A stretch of 64,000 nt of DNA from Planctomyces sp. (GTDB lineage: Bacteria > Planctomycetota > Planctomycetia > Planctomycetales > Planctomycetaceae): NCBI GenBank assembly GCA_016795105.1, contig JAEUIH010000026.1:1-64000 (forward strand), read 5' to 3'. A program made the translations under genes and the position numbers. Positions 8,816 to 18,526 of the stretch are shown here, piece by piece (position 1 is the stretch's first letter; each line of letters begins with the position of its first letter). The notes under the pieces were generated by a model. The model was not told the DNA's origin. It made no database searches and saw nothing but the letters and a program-made list of their open reading frames with translations.

Positions 8816-9466
8816 TCATAAGTTTTCGCGTTCGTCGAACAGAGAGAGTCTTCTTCTGGCTTCTGCACCCCGCAGGAAATGCGGCCGCGGTGGTTCGGTC
8901 ATGGATGGTGTGGATGACTCAGAGGGCGATTTTGAATTTGCGGGCGGGGCGGAGCCATGTGGCGATTCAGAGTTCCCAGGTGCTGCAGAGTCCGCAGGCG
9001 TTACAGTTAACGTTGGGGGAGTTGGCGGTGAGCTGTTGGTGATGGAATGGGAATCGTGTTCAATTCGAACAGGAACCTGTCCATCCAGTAGAACATTCAT
9101 CACATGGCGACGAATCAACAAGCCTCGGACTTTCCCGTCGTGCGTGACGACAGGAATTGCAGAATGGCAATCGGAGCGAAACAGATGTTTGACACTCGAA
9201 ATTGGTGCATCATCAAGCACTGATTCCACGTGACGACTGACGATGCTTTCGATCGTGACGTCTGTTGACGGATTCGTCATAAGAAGTCGGATCACACTGC
9301 TTTCGGTGATGATCCCAGCCAGCCGACCTTCGTCAGTGACTACTGGAAGCAGATCGGAATCGCTGCAAAGCAGCAGTTCTGCTGCTTTCCTGAGAGTACA
9401 CGAAAGGGACACTGGCTGAGTCCTTGGGATCAGCATCAGGTCCCGAACCAGACATTGCTGCGCCAT
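8816..9466 (-). CDS. Tandem CBS-domain protein
   Basis: A 216-residue cytoplasmic protein with two CBS motifs in the first 130 residues: VRDLMLIPRTQPVSL with LLPVVTDEGRLAGIIT, and VTIESIVSRHVESVL with AIPVVTHDGKVRGLLI. Paired CBS motifs bind adenosyl ligands and usually regulate a partner. The C-terminal third is low complexity, rich in Ser, Pro and Thr, and ends in a basic stretch (GAEARRRLSL). The start at 9466 has AGGAG 8 bases upstream; the longer frame to 9757 runs through the hairpin pair at 9504-9550 and is rejected. No effector domain is fused to it. Confidence 0.82.
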   Translation of the reverse strand: MAQQCLVRDLMLIPRTQPVSLSCTLRKAAELLLCSDSDLLPVVTDEGRLAGIITESSVIRLLMTNPSTDVTIESIVSRHVESVLDDAPISSVKHLFRSDCHSAIPVVTHDGKVRGLLIRRHVMNVLLDGQVPVRIEHDSHSITNSSPPTPPTLTVTPADSAAPGNSESPHGSAPPANSKSPSESSTPSMTEPPRPHFLRGAEARRRLSLFDERENL

Positions 9467-9869
9467 ACCGCTGCTCCTGACGGCGAAGGTCGAGAATGAT
9501 TCTGAGCAGTAGGGACTGCTCTTCTGAGTTCCGAGCAGTGGGGACTGCTCATCTGAGTTTGGCTGCTGAAACTTTAAACTCAATTTCCAAATGGGGCAGA
9601 ATCCATTCGGAAATCCGGTTCGGTTCTTTAGGGGATGTTGCGAAAATGCAACGCCCGTTTCGGATGTATCGGTTAGATGGCCAACAGGCAGAACAGAAAC
9701 CTCCGGTTCGGGAACAGCTGTGCAGTTGTTCTCACTGCAGCTCATTGAAATCCTCAAAATCGTTATCTGCTGTGCATTCGAGTCGAATCGTCCTATACTC
9801 CGAACGCCTGTCGAAGTCCGACCTTAAGAAGCACTATCTGTTGCATGTTCTGCAGACGGAGATTCAACC
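9467..9869. other. Divergent intergenic region
   Basis: About 400 bases lie between the divergent CBS and TPR/peptidase genes and should hold both promoters. Apart from the hairpin pair at 9504-9550 I see no gene or clear motif. Confidence 0.5.
9504..9550. repeat. Two tandem GAGCAGT...ACTGCTC hairpins
   Basis: An 18-base palindrome, GAGCAGTAGGGACTGCTC, occurs at 9504-9521 and again with one change at 9533-9550, a period of 29 bases. Each has a perfect 7-base stem and a 4-base loop. They sit 38-84 bases upstream of the CBS gene start, in its predicted 5' leader. Confidence 0.85.
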
Positions 9870-12407
9870 GTGAAGCTAGTTCGGTTCATGGGATCTGTTT
9901 GGTTTGGTACCTGTGTCGCGATAGCGATGTTGTGCGGTTCCGGACTGACGGCAAGGTCGGAAACGATCAGTGAGTGTCAGACGTTGTTTCGGACGGGCAA
10001 GTACGCGGAGTGTCTTGCAGCGACGACGACAGCGATTGAGAGCAAGAGTTACGGTGAAGACTGGCCCATTTTGAAAGCTCAAAGTGAGCTTGCTCTGGGA
10101 CGGTTTCCGGAAGCACTGGCAACGACAATTGCCGGGCTGGATCGATATAGCTGGAGTGTACGACTGCTGATGCTTAGGCGTGATGCGGCGCTCGCGAATG
10201 GGCAAAAGGAGACGGCCGACGAATCTCTGAAAGCGATTGTCACGCTGGTTTCTGCCAGCTCGTGGCGATACACAGACGCTGACGATTTAGTTGTACTTGG
10301 TCGAGCTTCTCTGTTACTCGGCGCAGATCCTCGCGATGTGCAGGAAGGCTTTTTTGAACGGGCTCGCCGCAACTTTAAGACTCGTTCAGACGGGTTTCTG
10401 GCCGCGGGTCAACTGGCTCTGGACAAGGGCGACCTGCTCCTGGCGGGCGAAATCCTGGGGCCGGCAGCGAAAACGTTTCCGGATGATCCGGAGATTCAGT
10501 TTGCATGGTCAGAGGCAATTCGCGGAACAAACAAGAAGACTTCTGCAGAAGCGCTGATTCGGGTGCTGGAGATTAATCCTCAGTTTGCAGCCGCCATCTG
10601 TCGAGTGGCGGAACAGCAGATTGATGGCGAAGATTACGCTGGTGCGGAAATGACTTTGGCCAAAGTTTTGGCCTTTAATCCTCATCATCCGGAATCGCAC
10701 GCTCTTCTGGCCGTCATTCGCCACCTGAAAAACGACGTTGCTGGTGAACAGGCAAGTTATTCGGCCGCAGTTCAGTTTTCCAAAACCAACCCGGCCGTGG
10801 ATCATCTGATTGGTCGCAAACTGTCTGCAAAATATCGATTCTCCGAAGGTGCCGCGTATCAGAGAAAGGCGCTCGAGACAGATCCGGCCTACGAGCCCGC
10901 CAGAATACAGCTTGCACAGGACCTGCTGCGACTTGGTGAGGAGTCAGAAGGCTGGGAACTTGCACAGCTGGCGCACAAGAATGATGGCTACAACACGACG
11001 GTATTCAATCTTCTGCAGCTGCAGAAGAGCCTCGATAAGTACCAGACGCTAACCAGTCCGCATTTCATTGTGAGGATGGAGAAGAAGGAAGCACAGTTGT
11101 ACGGAGTCAGAGTGATTTCGCTGCTTGAAGAAGTCTGGGTTCAACAGTCTGAGCGTTACGGATATGCGCCAGATCAACCGGTGATCGTTGAGATCTTTTC
11201 ACGTTCCGACGACTTTGCTGTAAGGACCTTTGGAATGCCGGATGTCGCCGGATTCCTGGGCGTCTGCTTCGGCCCGGTGATTACCGCAAACAGTCCCGCC
11301 ACACGACGCGAAACACCTGCCAGCTGGGAGTCAATCCTGTGGCACGAATTCTGTCATGTGACGACGCTTCAAATGACGGGCAACCGGATTCCCCGTTGGC
11401 TGAGCGAAGGGATTTCCGTATATGAAGAGCGTCGCCGCGACAAACGTTGGGGACAATCGATGAATGGAGAGTTTCGAGACAGAATCCTTGACGGCAAGGT
11501 GACACCTGTGAGCCAGTTGAGTCAGGCATTTTTGACGGCAGAGTCCGGTGAAGATCTGAACTTTGCGTATTTTGAGTCATCCATGGTTGTTGAATATTTT
11601 GTTGATCGGTTTGGTCTTGATGCACTGATTGCCGTACTGAATGATTTGAATACTGGTCTTCAGATTAATGACGCACTGGAGAGGCATTCTCAGGGGCTTG
11701 CAGAATTTGAGAGTTCGTTTGGTGAATGGCTGAAGCAGCAGGCTCAAGCGTATGCGCCTGAGGCGGTGTTTAAGACCGAGGAGCTTCGCGAGATTGCGCA
11801 GGGAGGCTCCGCAGCCTTGCAGGAGTACCTGCGTGAGAATCCCAAAAGTTTTCCTGCTGGGCTTGTGCTGGCCGGGCAGTATATCTCAGAAGAACAATAT
11901 GAGACCGCTGAAGTTCTCCTGAAAGAGCTCATCGTCCTGGCTCCACAGGATACATCCAGCAATGGACCTCGACGGTTGTTGGCAACCATTTACGAAAAGC
12001 AGGGGAAGACCGAAGCCGAAGCGACGGTTCTTGCGGAGCATCTCGCGCTGACGGCGGATGATCTTGGCGCGATTCTGAGGCTTCAGCAGATTCGCAGTGA
12101 TCGGGGCGAATTTGCAGGGGTGATCGAATTGGGAAGACTGGTTCTGGCCGTTGACCCTTTCCAGACGGAATCTTTAGAGTTGATGGCCAACGCAGCAAAG
12201 GAGTCTGGCGATGCAGAGACTGCTGCTCTGACGCTCGAGAGTCTGTTAGTGCTGCGTCCGGACGATGCAGCAAGGATTCATTATAGAATTGCCGATTTGG
12301 TCAGAACGAGTGATCCAGCCAGGGCTCGCCGCCACGTACTGCTCTCCCTGTCGACAGCCCCTCGATACCGTGACGCCCATCAACTGCTTCTGGAACTTGC
12401 TCATTAG
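9870..12407 (+). CDS. TPR-repeat protein with a central peptidase MA-like metallopeptidase domain, secreted
   Basis: An 845-residue exported protein starting at GTG with GGAG upstream; a hydrophobic segment at about residues 8-26 acts as signal peptide or anchor. Tetratricopeptide-like helical repeats flank a central gluzincin-like domain. The zinc motif HEFCH spans His492-His496, and the likely third ligand Glu513 lies in RWLSEGISVYEE, the pattern of the peptidase MA family. More TPR units follow from about residue 650. It is probably a periplasmic or cell-surface protease or scaffold. Its substrate is unknown. The gene stands alone with about 100 bases before the next start. Confidence 0.82.
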   Translation: MKLVRFMGSVWFGTCVAIAMLCGSGLTARSETISECQTLFRTGKYAECLAATTTAIESKSYGEDWPILKAQSELALGRFPEALATTIAGLDRYSWSVRLLMLRRDAALANGQKETADESLKAIVTLVSASSWRYTDADDLVVLGRASLLLGADPRDVQEGFFERARRNFKTRSDGFLAAGQLALDKGDLLLAGEILGPAAKTFPDDPEIQFAWSEAIRGTNKKTSAEALIRVLEINPQFAAAICRVAEQQIDGEDYAGAEMTLAKVLAFNPHHPESHALLAVIRHLKNDVAGEQASYSAAVQFSKTNPAVDHLIGRKLSAKYRFSEGAAYQRKALETDPAYEPARIQLAQDLLRLGEESEGWELAQLAHKNDGYNTTVFNLLQLQKSLDKYQTLTSPHFIVRMEKKEAQLYGVRVISLLEEVWVQQSERYGYAPDQPVIVEIFSRSDDFAVRTFGMPDVAGFLGVCFGPVITANSPATRRETPASWESILWHEFCHVTTLQMTGNRIPRWLSEGISVYEERRRDKRWGQSMNGEFRDRILDGKVTPVSQLSQAFLTAESGEDLNFAYFESSMVVEYFVDRFGLDALIAVLNDLNTGLQINDALERHSQGLAEFESSFGEWLKQQAQAYAPEAVFKTEELREIAQGGSAALQEYLRENPKSFPAGLVLAGQYISEEQYETAEVLLKELIVLAPQDTSSNGPRRLLATIYEKQGKTEAEATVLAEHLALTADDLGAILRLQQIRSDRGEFAGVIELGRLVLAVDPFQTESLELMANAAKESGDAETAALTLESLLVLRPDDAARIHYRIADLVRTSDPARARRHVLLSLSTAPRYRDAHQLLLELAH

Positions 12408-12515
12408 ACATCTGACTTTCGTTAGATATCCCGCAGGGTCGCAAGGCGATATACTGGTTGAATACCAGTTTGCTGGACTGATCCGAGTTCGTATTCCCTT
12501 TCTGGAGGACCAGAA

Positions 12516-13535
12516 GTGGCCCAATCCTTTCCCGTAATCGTTTTTCGCCGCTTTGCATTTGTCGCTTGTGTAGCTGTTTTGTCGGTGGTAGTCGTCGAAA
12601 CCAATGTCGAACAGAACCTGGCAGCTGCAGAAAACGCTCCGCGGCGGAGTTTTGTTGCAGCGGATTCATCGAAGTCCAGAATTGCGATCATTGATGAAGA
12701 CGGGAAGACAGCCTGGGAACACAAAATCGGTCCGTTGCATGACCTGCATGTTCTAGAGAACGGCAATCTACTGTTTCAGGATACATGGACTCACATCGTT
12801 GAATTTGATCCGAAGAAAAAGAATATCGTCTGGGAATATGAAGCTTCAAAAGCGGACGGCAACGTGGGCAAACGACTGGAAGTTCATGCCTTTCAGAGAA
12901 TCGCCGATGGACTGACGATGGTCGCGGAATCCGGACGATCCAGAATCGTTGAACTGGACGCCGCCGGAAAACTTGTTCATCAGTTTGCGCTGAATGTCAA
13001 ACAGTCAGATGCTCATCGAGATACACGGCTCGTTCGCAGGACTCCCAATGGCACATACCTCGTCTGTCATGAGGGCGAAGGACTGGTGCGGGAGTATGAT
13101 CGTCAGGGCAGGACTATCTGGGAGTATGCGGTACCGATGTTTGACAAACAGCCAGCCCCGGGCCACGGTGTCGAGGCCTTCGGGAATCAGTGTTTTTCGG
13201 CAATTCGGCTGGAGAACGGAAATACTCTGATTGGAACTGGAAACGGCCACAGTGTGCTGGAAGTCAATCCGGATTGCGAGATTGTATGGAGCCTGCACCA
13301 GAACGATCTCACGGGGATCCAGTTCGCATGGATCACATCACTGCAGGTTCTGCCTTCCGGAAACATTCTGATCAACAACTGTCATGCGGGCCCTTCGAAT
13401 CCTCAGCTTGTCGAGGTAACTCGCGACAAGGAAGTGGTCTGGACATTCAACGACTTTGAACGGTTCGGAGATTCTTTGACGAACTCTCAGATTCTGACGG
13501 TGGACGGCCAGTCAGTAAGTCGTCCAGTTCGTTGA
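12516..13535 (+). CDS. Exported beta-propeller (PQQ-like) protein
   Basis: A 339-residue protein beginning at GTG with a GGAGG site 7 bases upstream. Residues 10-30 form a hydrophobic signal segment. The remainder repeats beta-propeller units ending in W-Y or W-type motifs: TAWEHKIG, NIVWEYEAS, RTIWEYAVP, EIVWSLHQN, EVVWTFND. Adjacent turns such as LENGNLLFQD, TPNGTYLVCH, LENGNTLIGTG and LPSGNILINN recur. This matches PQQ-like or arylsulfotransferase-like propellers common in planctomycetes. No catalytic motif is evident, so function is unknown. Confidence 0.8.
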   Translation: MAQSFPVIVFRRFAFVACVAVLSVVVVETNVEQNLAAAENAPRRSFVAADSSKSRIAIIDEDGKTAWEHKIGPLHDLHVLENGNLLFQDTWTHIVEFDPKKKNIVWEYEASKADGNVGKRLEVHAFQRIADGLTMVAESGRSRIVELDAAGKLVHQFALNVKQSDAHRDTRLVRRTPNGTYLVCHEGEGLVREYDRQGRTIWEYAVPMFDKQPAPGHGVEAFGNQCFSAIRLENGNTLIGTGNGHSVLEVNPDCEIVWSLHQNDLTGIQFAWITSLQVLPSGNILINNCHAGPSNPQLVEVTRDKEVVWTFNDFERFGDSLTNSQILTVDGQSVSRPVR

Positions 13536-13652
13536 GAATCGGATGCTTTTGCAAAAAGCAGATGTGCTGAATGTTTGGGCCAGGAATTCGTTGATTCCAG
13601 ACTTTCGGAAGATGATCGCCGGTTTTCATATACTGGCGCGACACTTGCATTG

Positions 13653-13702
13653 CGTTGTGCCAAAGGGGTGGCCCGATGGCTGTCGTTACCTTTGGCACAA
13701 CG
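13653..13702 (+). repeat. Perfect 14-bp inverted repeat before DUF1559 gene
   Basis: CGTTGTGCCAAAGG at 13653-13666 is exactly complementary to CCTTTGGCACAACG at 13689-13702, with a 22-base loop. It ends 23 bases before the GTG start of the DUF1559 gene. It lacks a run of T, so it is either a weak terminator for the propeller gene or a leader structure near the ribosome binding site. Confidence 0.75.
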
Positions 13703-13725
13703 TCTTTGTGAAGTGAGGATTCTCT

Positions 13726-14895
13726 GTGAAATCAGCCGTTCGACGGTTCCATCGCGGATTCACATTAATCGAACTCCTTGTCGTGATTGCGATCATAGCG
13801 ATCCTGATCGCGTTGCTGCTTCCGGCAGTGCAACAGGCGCGCGAGGCTGCTCGTCGGACTCAGTGCCGAAACAACCTCAAACAGATCGGTTTGTCTCTGC
13901 ACAACTATCTGTCAACCTACAGCGTGTTTCCACCTGGTCGACTGCTTCCGGACGTGATGATCGCCGGTACGATTCCGACAAGTTACACGAGTTATAACGC
14001 GACCACCAACAACCCTTCCGCATGGGCTGGAAACCGATCGGTCCACATTTTCATACTGCCCTTTATGGAGCAGACGAACATTTACAACCTGATCAATATG
14101 TCGGGGCCGAATTCGCAGCAGATGACGACCGGGGGCGGCGTCACTCCGATTAATCCGAACTTTCAGGCGTACAACAACGCCGCCTCTCTGTATCTGTGCC
14201 CATCGGATCCCTACACAGGACGTGTGATTTCCGAAAATAACTACGTCTACAACTTCGGAGGCAGCACCCCGTACGCTGGCGCGGAGAACACAACGCGTCA
14301 GACGACATGGGGAACGTCGATCACTGTGAACGGAAAGCTCTACACATGCGGCGGCAATGGAGCGTTCACGGCCGGTAAGGCGCTGGGAGATAAAGACTTC
14401 ACCGATGGGATGTCGAATACTGCGATGTTTTCAGAGCGAACAAAGGGCTCAGGGGTCGCAGCAGCATCAACGCCCCCAGGACCGTCTGACATGATTACAT
14501 CCCCGAATCGTCAGAACGTCATGTTGTCTCCGGACCAGATGTACACTGATTGCCTGAATGCTCCTCGTGTAGCGTCCAGCTTTAACTTCACTTCATTCGG
14601 CAGATGGCTCAACGGCAGTGACTTTTCGAATGGCTGGCCATTCGCAGCTTATTCAGGAACGATGTATAACCACGTGGCGACCCCGAACTGGCGAGGACTT
14701 GATTGCGGTAACTGGAGTGCGATCTCTGACACTCCCGGGGAACACGCGATTGTATCAGCTCGGAGTCTCCACACTGGCGGAGTCAATGTGATGCTGGCAG
14801 ATGGCAGTGTTCGGTTTGCCAGCGACAGTGTTGATCTGGGAGTGTGGCGATCTGTAGGGTCTCGGAATAATGGTGAAACAGTTGGTGACTACTGA
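13726..14895 (+). CDS. DUF1559 protein with prepilin-type N-terminal signal
   Basis: A 389-residue DUF1559 family protein. The N-terminus has a type IV prepilin-like cleavage site, [18 protein letters not shown], followed by the family signature [19 protein letters not shown] near residues 40-60. The C-terminal H-x9-DG motif is [12 protein letters not shown]. Members are very numerous in planctomycetes and are thought to be exported pseudopilin-like surface proteins of unknown role. The start is GTG with GAGG upstream. The stop overlaps the region before the small lipoprotein gene, suggesting a shared transcript. Confidence 0.93.
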   Translation: MKSAVRRFHRGFTLIELLVVIAIIAILIALLLPAVQQAREAARRTQCRNNLKQIGLSLHNYLSTYSVFPPGRLLPDVMIAGTIPTSYTSYNATTNNPSAWAGNRSVHIFILPFMEQTNIYNLINMSGPNSQQMTTGGGVTPINPNFQAYNNAASLYLCPSDPYTGRVISENNYVYNFGGSTPYAGAENTTRQTTWGTSITVNGKLYTCGGNGAFTAGKALGDKDFTDGMSNTAMFSERTKGSGVAAASTPPGPSDMITSPNRQNVMLSPDQMYTDCLNAPRVASSFNFTSFGRWLNGSDFSNGWPFAAYSGTMYNHVATPNWRGLDCGNWSAISDTPGEHAIVSARSLHTGGVNVMLADGSVRFASDSVDLGVWRSVGSRNNGETVGDY

Positions 14896-14962
14896 TGACG
14901 TAGTGGCGATGAACAAACTCCGAATCGTGAAAACTGAATCTGGAGGGCGAGTCAATGGCGGG

Positions 14963-15400
14963 ATGTCAGTTCGTGCGGCCTTTGGACTACTCTTCTTCAC
15001 CCTCGCGGTGGTTATCTCTGGCTGTGGATCGGATTCAGCGTCCGAATCTCAGATTGCCGGCGGTGAAGGTGCACTGGGAAGAGGCACGGCAGCCTTTGAG
15101 CAGAAAGACTTCATAACCGCCGAGAAGGAACTGTCAGCAGCAGTGATGGCTGGCGTGCTTCAGCCGGACTTGCTCGAAATTGCTCAACGCACCCGAGCTC
15201 GATGCCTCATCGAGCTCGACCGGTGCGATGAAGCTGAACTGCTGCTTGCAGAACTGGAACAGGGAGCTGCGGAGTTGGATCAAGTCTGGCTTGTGCGAGC
15301 CGAAATGTCGCTGAAACTCGGCGACCGTTCGGCTGCTCAGTCAGCCTACGACCAAGCCAAAAAGCTCAACAACAAACTCAAGCCTCCCGTCGGCCTTTAG
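14963..15400 (+). CDS. Small TPR-like lipoprotein following DUF1559 gene
   Basis: A predicted lipoprotein of 145 residues. The start at 14963 gives a compact signal: MSVR, then a hydrophobic core, then the lipobox VISGC at about residue 22. Earlier in-frame ATG/GTG starts at 14909 and 14870 are possible and would overlap the DUF1559 gene. The mature part looks like two TPR hairpins (GRGTAAFEQKDFITAEKEL and AEMSLKLGDRSAAQSAYDQA). Small lipoproteins commonly follow DUF1559 genes in planctomycetes, hinting at a paired role. Function is not known. Confidence 0.75.
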   Translation: MSVRAAFGLLFFTLAVVISGCGSDSASESQIAGGEGALGRGTAAFEQKDFITAEKELSAAVMAGVLQPDLLEIAQRTRARCLIELDRCDEAELLLAELEQGAAELDQVWLVRAEMSLKLGDRSAAQSAYDQAKKLNNKLKPPVGL

Positions 15401-15412
15401 TGCCGATTGTCG

Positions 15413-15431
15413 TGGATCGCTCCGCGATCCA
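15413..15431. repeat. Hairpin TGGATCGC/GCGATCCA
   Basis: A perfect 8-base stem, TGGATCGC tcc GCGATCCA, lies in the gap between the convergent lipoprotein and polA genes, next to the hairpin at 15439-15472. Confidence 0.65.
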
Positions 15432-15438
15432 TCGCCCG

Positions 15439-15472
15439 GTATTCGTCATCACAGCGGAGCGTGATGAGTATT
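15439..15472. repeat. Convergent-junction hairpin, copy 1 (TCGTCATCAC/GTGATGAGTA family)
   Basis: This imperfect palindrome (GTATTCGTCATCAC, a short loop AGCGGAGC, GTGATGAGTATT) lies between two genes that end toward each other. Its reverse complement matches the element at 24805-24839 at nearly all positions. TTTT follows on the plus strand, so it may terminate the lipoprotein transcript and perhaps polA from the other side. Confidence 0.75.
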
Positions 15473-15481
15473 TTAGCAGGG

Positions 15482-18259
15482 TTATATTCGTTCAACCTGA
15501 TCCAGCCAATTGGGACCTGAAGAAGTGTCAACGACCAGTGGGACAGTGAGTTCCATAGCGTTTGTCATTTGATGTCGGACCAGTTCAGCCAGTCTGTCGA
15601 GGTCGTTCTGGTGGACTTCGAATACAAGTTCGTCATGGATTTGCAGCAGCATTGATGCCCGAAGTTCACTGCTGATGAGAGCAGGTTCCATGCGGATCAT
15701 CGCCTGTTTGATCAGGTCAGCAGCCGACCCCTGAATGACCGTATTGATCGCGGTTCGCTCCGGCATGTTCTTCTGTAAGCCGGTCGTTTTTCGAATTCCC
15801 GAGATGGCGCGGCGGCGGTTGAGTATTGTTCTGGCGTAACCTGTTCTGACGGTATCGGTGAGGACTTTTTCGCAGAACGCTTCCACGCCCCGATACCGCT
15901 GGAAATACTCTTCAATGAACGATGTTGCAGCATCTCGTTCGATGCCGAGAGCAGCGGAAAGTCCAAAAGCACTTTGACCGTAGATCACGCCAAAGTTGAC
16001 TGCCTTTGCGACTCGACGCTGATCTGATGTCACCGACTCAACGGAGACTTGAAACACATCCGCTGCCACGGCTGCATGAATGTCAATGCCACGCTGGAAC
16101 GCGTCAAGAAGTGCAGCATCCTGACTGAAGTGAGCGAGGATTCTCAGTTCGATCTGAGAATAGTCAGCGCAGAACAATACCCAGTCTGGTTTGCCTGATC
16201 GAAACGCTCGCCGCACCTGCTTTCCCTCTTCTGTGCGAATCGGAATGTTTTGTAGATTGGGATCACTTGAACTGAGTCTCCCTGTGGCAGCAACCGTCTG
16301 GTGAAACGTCGCGTGAATGCGACCCGTCCGTGGGTGAATCATGGTCGGCAAAGCGTCAAGGTATGTTCCTTTCAGTTTTGTCAAATGCCTGCGTTCAATG
16401 ATCATCGCCGGCAGAGGGTGGATCAGCGCGAGTTGTTCAAGTACTTCCTGATCAGTACTGGCCCCCGTTTTGGTCTTCTTCAATACGGGGAGTTTCAGTT
16501 GATTGAAGAGGACTTCGGAGAGTTGTTTGGGGGAGTCGATGTTGAACGTTGTCTGAGCAGCCGCATAGATGCGTTGCGTCAATTCGTCGATTTTCAGCCC
16601 CGCGGATCTGCTCTGTCGCTGCAGTTCCTCGGAGTCAACGGAAATTCCCGCGTGTTCCATCCTGCTGAGTACATCAATGAGCGGGCGTTCGAGAGAATTG
16701 TAAAGTTCCGTCAGCCCGTCCTGCTGAAGGTCAGTCTTCATATTGGCAGACACGGTTCTCAGCATCATCAACCGCTGGCTGGTTTGAACTTCTGTTGCTT
16801 GCTGATCTTCGTCGTCATCAAACATCGTACGCTGGCGGGCTTTCTTCACCTCAAGGACAGCAGCTCCCCCAGCACCACCACTGCCATGTCGGTCAGCGAC
16901 TTCCTGCAGGTCATGAGACCGGGCGCCTGCATCGAGCAGATAATCAGCGATCGATGTGTCAAAAAACGTGGCCTTCCATTTCAGACCCATGTTCAGAAGC
17001 AAATGCTGAAGTGACTTTGCGTCCTCAGTCTGGATCTCACCGTTGAAGTCTGAAATCGCTTGCCAGAGAATCGAGATGGCGGCCTGATCTCTCATAAGAG
17101 CCGAAGACACGAAAACGAATGTCTCGTCATCAGTACTCATCGACAATGATTGAGCTGAGCGATCCGGAATCAGGCCAGGCATCGACTTAAGGTCGATCAC
17201 TAACATAGAAGCGGACGCAATTCGCGGAATGAATTCCACAAGTTCCGGCAGGCTGGTCAATGAGCGAAGTGGATGAACACTCACAGTCGCGGCAGGTGCT
17301 TCAACGCTTTGAGTGGATGTTGCTTCACCTCGACGGCGCGATGGATCCGATGATCGGTTCGTGGCCTGCGAGGGTTCACTGACCTCCATCGAGGTTGTCG
17401 ACGGTGCAGCGGGACGCATCATGGCGGAATAGGAACGGAAACCAAGGCGTGTAAAGAGCTCAAAGAGTACTGGTCGGTCAGGTTCGCAGACTCGTGTTTC
17501 GTCGAGATTCAATTCAATTGGCAGATCAGTCCGAAGCCGGACCAGCTCGCGGCTCAATCGAGCGAGATCAGCGTATTCAACGAGATTCTTCTGGAGTACC
17601 TTTCCTTTGACTTTGTCCGCATTGCTAAGGATTTCATCCAGTGTTCCGAACTGAGCGATGAGGTCTCTTGCTGTCTTCGGGCCGACCTTGGGAACCCCTG
17701 GTACATTGTCGACGGAGTCACCAACCAGAGACTGATAGTCCACGACCTGATCGGGGCGCACTCCCCAGTCTTCCAGCAATTTCGCTTCATCGAGGAACTC
17801 ATTCTTGCGGCAGTTGAACAACCGAACACGCGGGCTGAGCAGTTGTCGGATGTCCTTGTCCGAAGAAACGACGACGACATCGAGGTCAGCCTCGACCGCT
17901 TTGGTCGCCAAAGTTGCGATGACGTCATCCGCCTCCCACGATGGAAATTCGATTGCCGGAATTCTGAAACCTGAGAGCATTTCCTTCAGCAGCGGAATCT
18001 GCGGACGAAGGTCCTCCGGCATTTCATCTCGATTTGCCTTGTATTCACTGTAAATCTCGTTCCGACGACCCTCCCCCGGCGAATCAAACGCACAAACCAG
18101 GTGTGCAGGCTTGCGATCGAGTATGGCAAGAATATCGCGAGTGAACCCAAATACAGCATTCGTCGGCTGTCCCTGCGTCCCGGTCATGGGCGGAATCGCA
18201 TGAAATACCTGAAACATCAGGGAAAACGTGTCAATGATGTAAATCGTGTCTTTGGACAT
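15482..18259 (-). CDS. polA: DNA polymerase I, proofreading domain degenerate
   Basis: A 925-residue family A DNA polymerase. The N-terminal 5' nuclease shows YIIDTFSLMF, EYKANRDEMPEDL, EADDVIATLA, VVSSDKDIRQLL and a GVPKVGPKTA helix-hairpin-helix. The C-terminal polymerase has motif A DYSQIELRILAHFSQD, motif B RRVAKAVNFGVIYGQ and motif C QIHDELVFEV. The middle exonuclease domain lacks its metal-binding residues: the DxE of ExoI reads DLK, and the ExoII and ExoIII aspartates have no counterpart. It should still fill gaps and remove primers but probably cannot proofread. The start at 18259 (MSKDT) is preferred over a 17-residue longer frame. Confidence 0.96.
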   Translation of the reverse strand: MSKDTIYIIDTFSLMFQVFHAIPPMTGTQGQPTNAVFGFTRDILAILDRKPAHLVCAFDSPGEGRRNEIYSEYKANRDEMPEDLRPQIPLLKEMLSGFRIPAIEFPSWEADDVIATLATKAVEADLDVVVVSSDKDIRQLLSPRVRLFNCRKNEFLDEAKLLEDWGVRPDQVVDYQSLVGDSVDNVPGVPKVGPKTARDLIAQFGTLDEILSNADKVKGKVLQKNLVEYADLARLSRELVRLRTDLPIELNLDETRVCEPDRPVLFELFTRLGFRSYSAMMRPAAPSTTSMEVSEPSQATNRSSDPSRRRGEATSTQSVEAPAATVSVHPLRSLTSLPELVEFIPRIASASMLVIDLKSMPGLIPDRSAQSLSMSTDDETFVFVSSALMRDQAAISILWQAISDFNGEIQTEDAKSLQHLLLNMGLKWKATFFDTSIADYLLDAGARSHDLQEVADRHGSGGAGGAAVLEVKKARQRTMFDDDEDQQATEVQTSQRLMMLRTVSANMKTDLQQDGLTELYNSLERPLIDVLSRMEHAGISVDSEELQRQSRSAGLKIDELTQRIYAAAQTTFNIDSPKQLSEVLFNQLKLPVLKKTKTGASTDQEVLEQLALIHPLPAMIIERRHLTKLKGTYLDALPTMIHPRTGRIHATFHQTVAATGRLSSSDPNLQNIPIRTEEGKQVRRAFRSGKPDWVLFCADYSQIELRILAHFSQDAALLDAFQRGIDIHAAVAADVFQVSVESVTSDQRRVAKAVNFGVIYGQSAFGLSAALGIERDAATSFIEEYFQRYRGVEAFCEKVLTDTVRTGYARTILNRRRAISGIRKTTGLQKNMPERTAINTVIQGSAADLIKQAMIRMEPALISSELRASMLLQIHDELVFEVHQNDLDRLAELVRHQMTNAMELTVPLVVDTSSGPNWLDQVERI

Positions 18260-18526
18260 GAGGATTTCTTGCCGATAGACTCTTGAATACTCAATGCGGA
18301 ACCATCGCACACTTTAGCGAGTTCCGGCCGGAAGCGCCTGCTGAGGTTGTGCGAGTCCGGAAAGAATGGCGGCATGGCTGAATTGTCGCCGTTCTTGTCC
18401 TGAAAAATGCAGCTGGTGGCCAAATACTGGCCAACAGGAATTTGCATTTTTGGACGACTCTGGTACATTTCAGCTTGATATCTTTTGACACAACTGTGCA
18501 TTTGTGCACCTAGAAGGAGGCTCTTT

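Noticed and set aside
8816-9757. Long version of the CBS protein
   Set aside because: The extra 97 residues run through the hairpin pair and lack family features; AGGAG marks a start at 9466.
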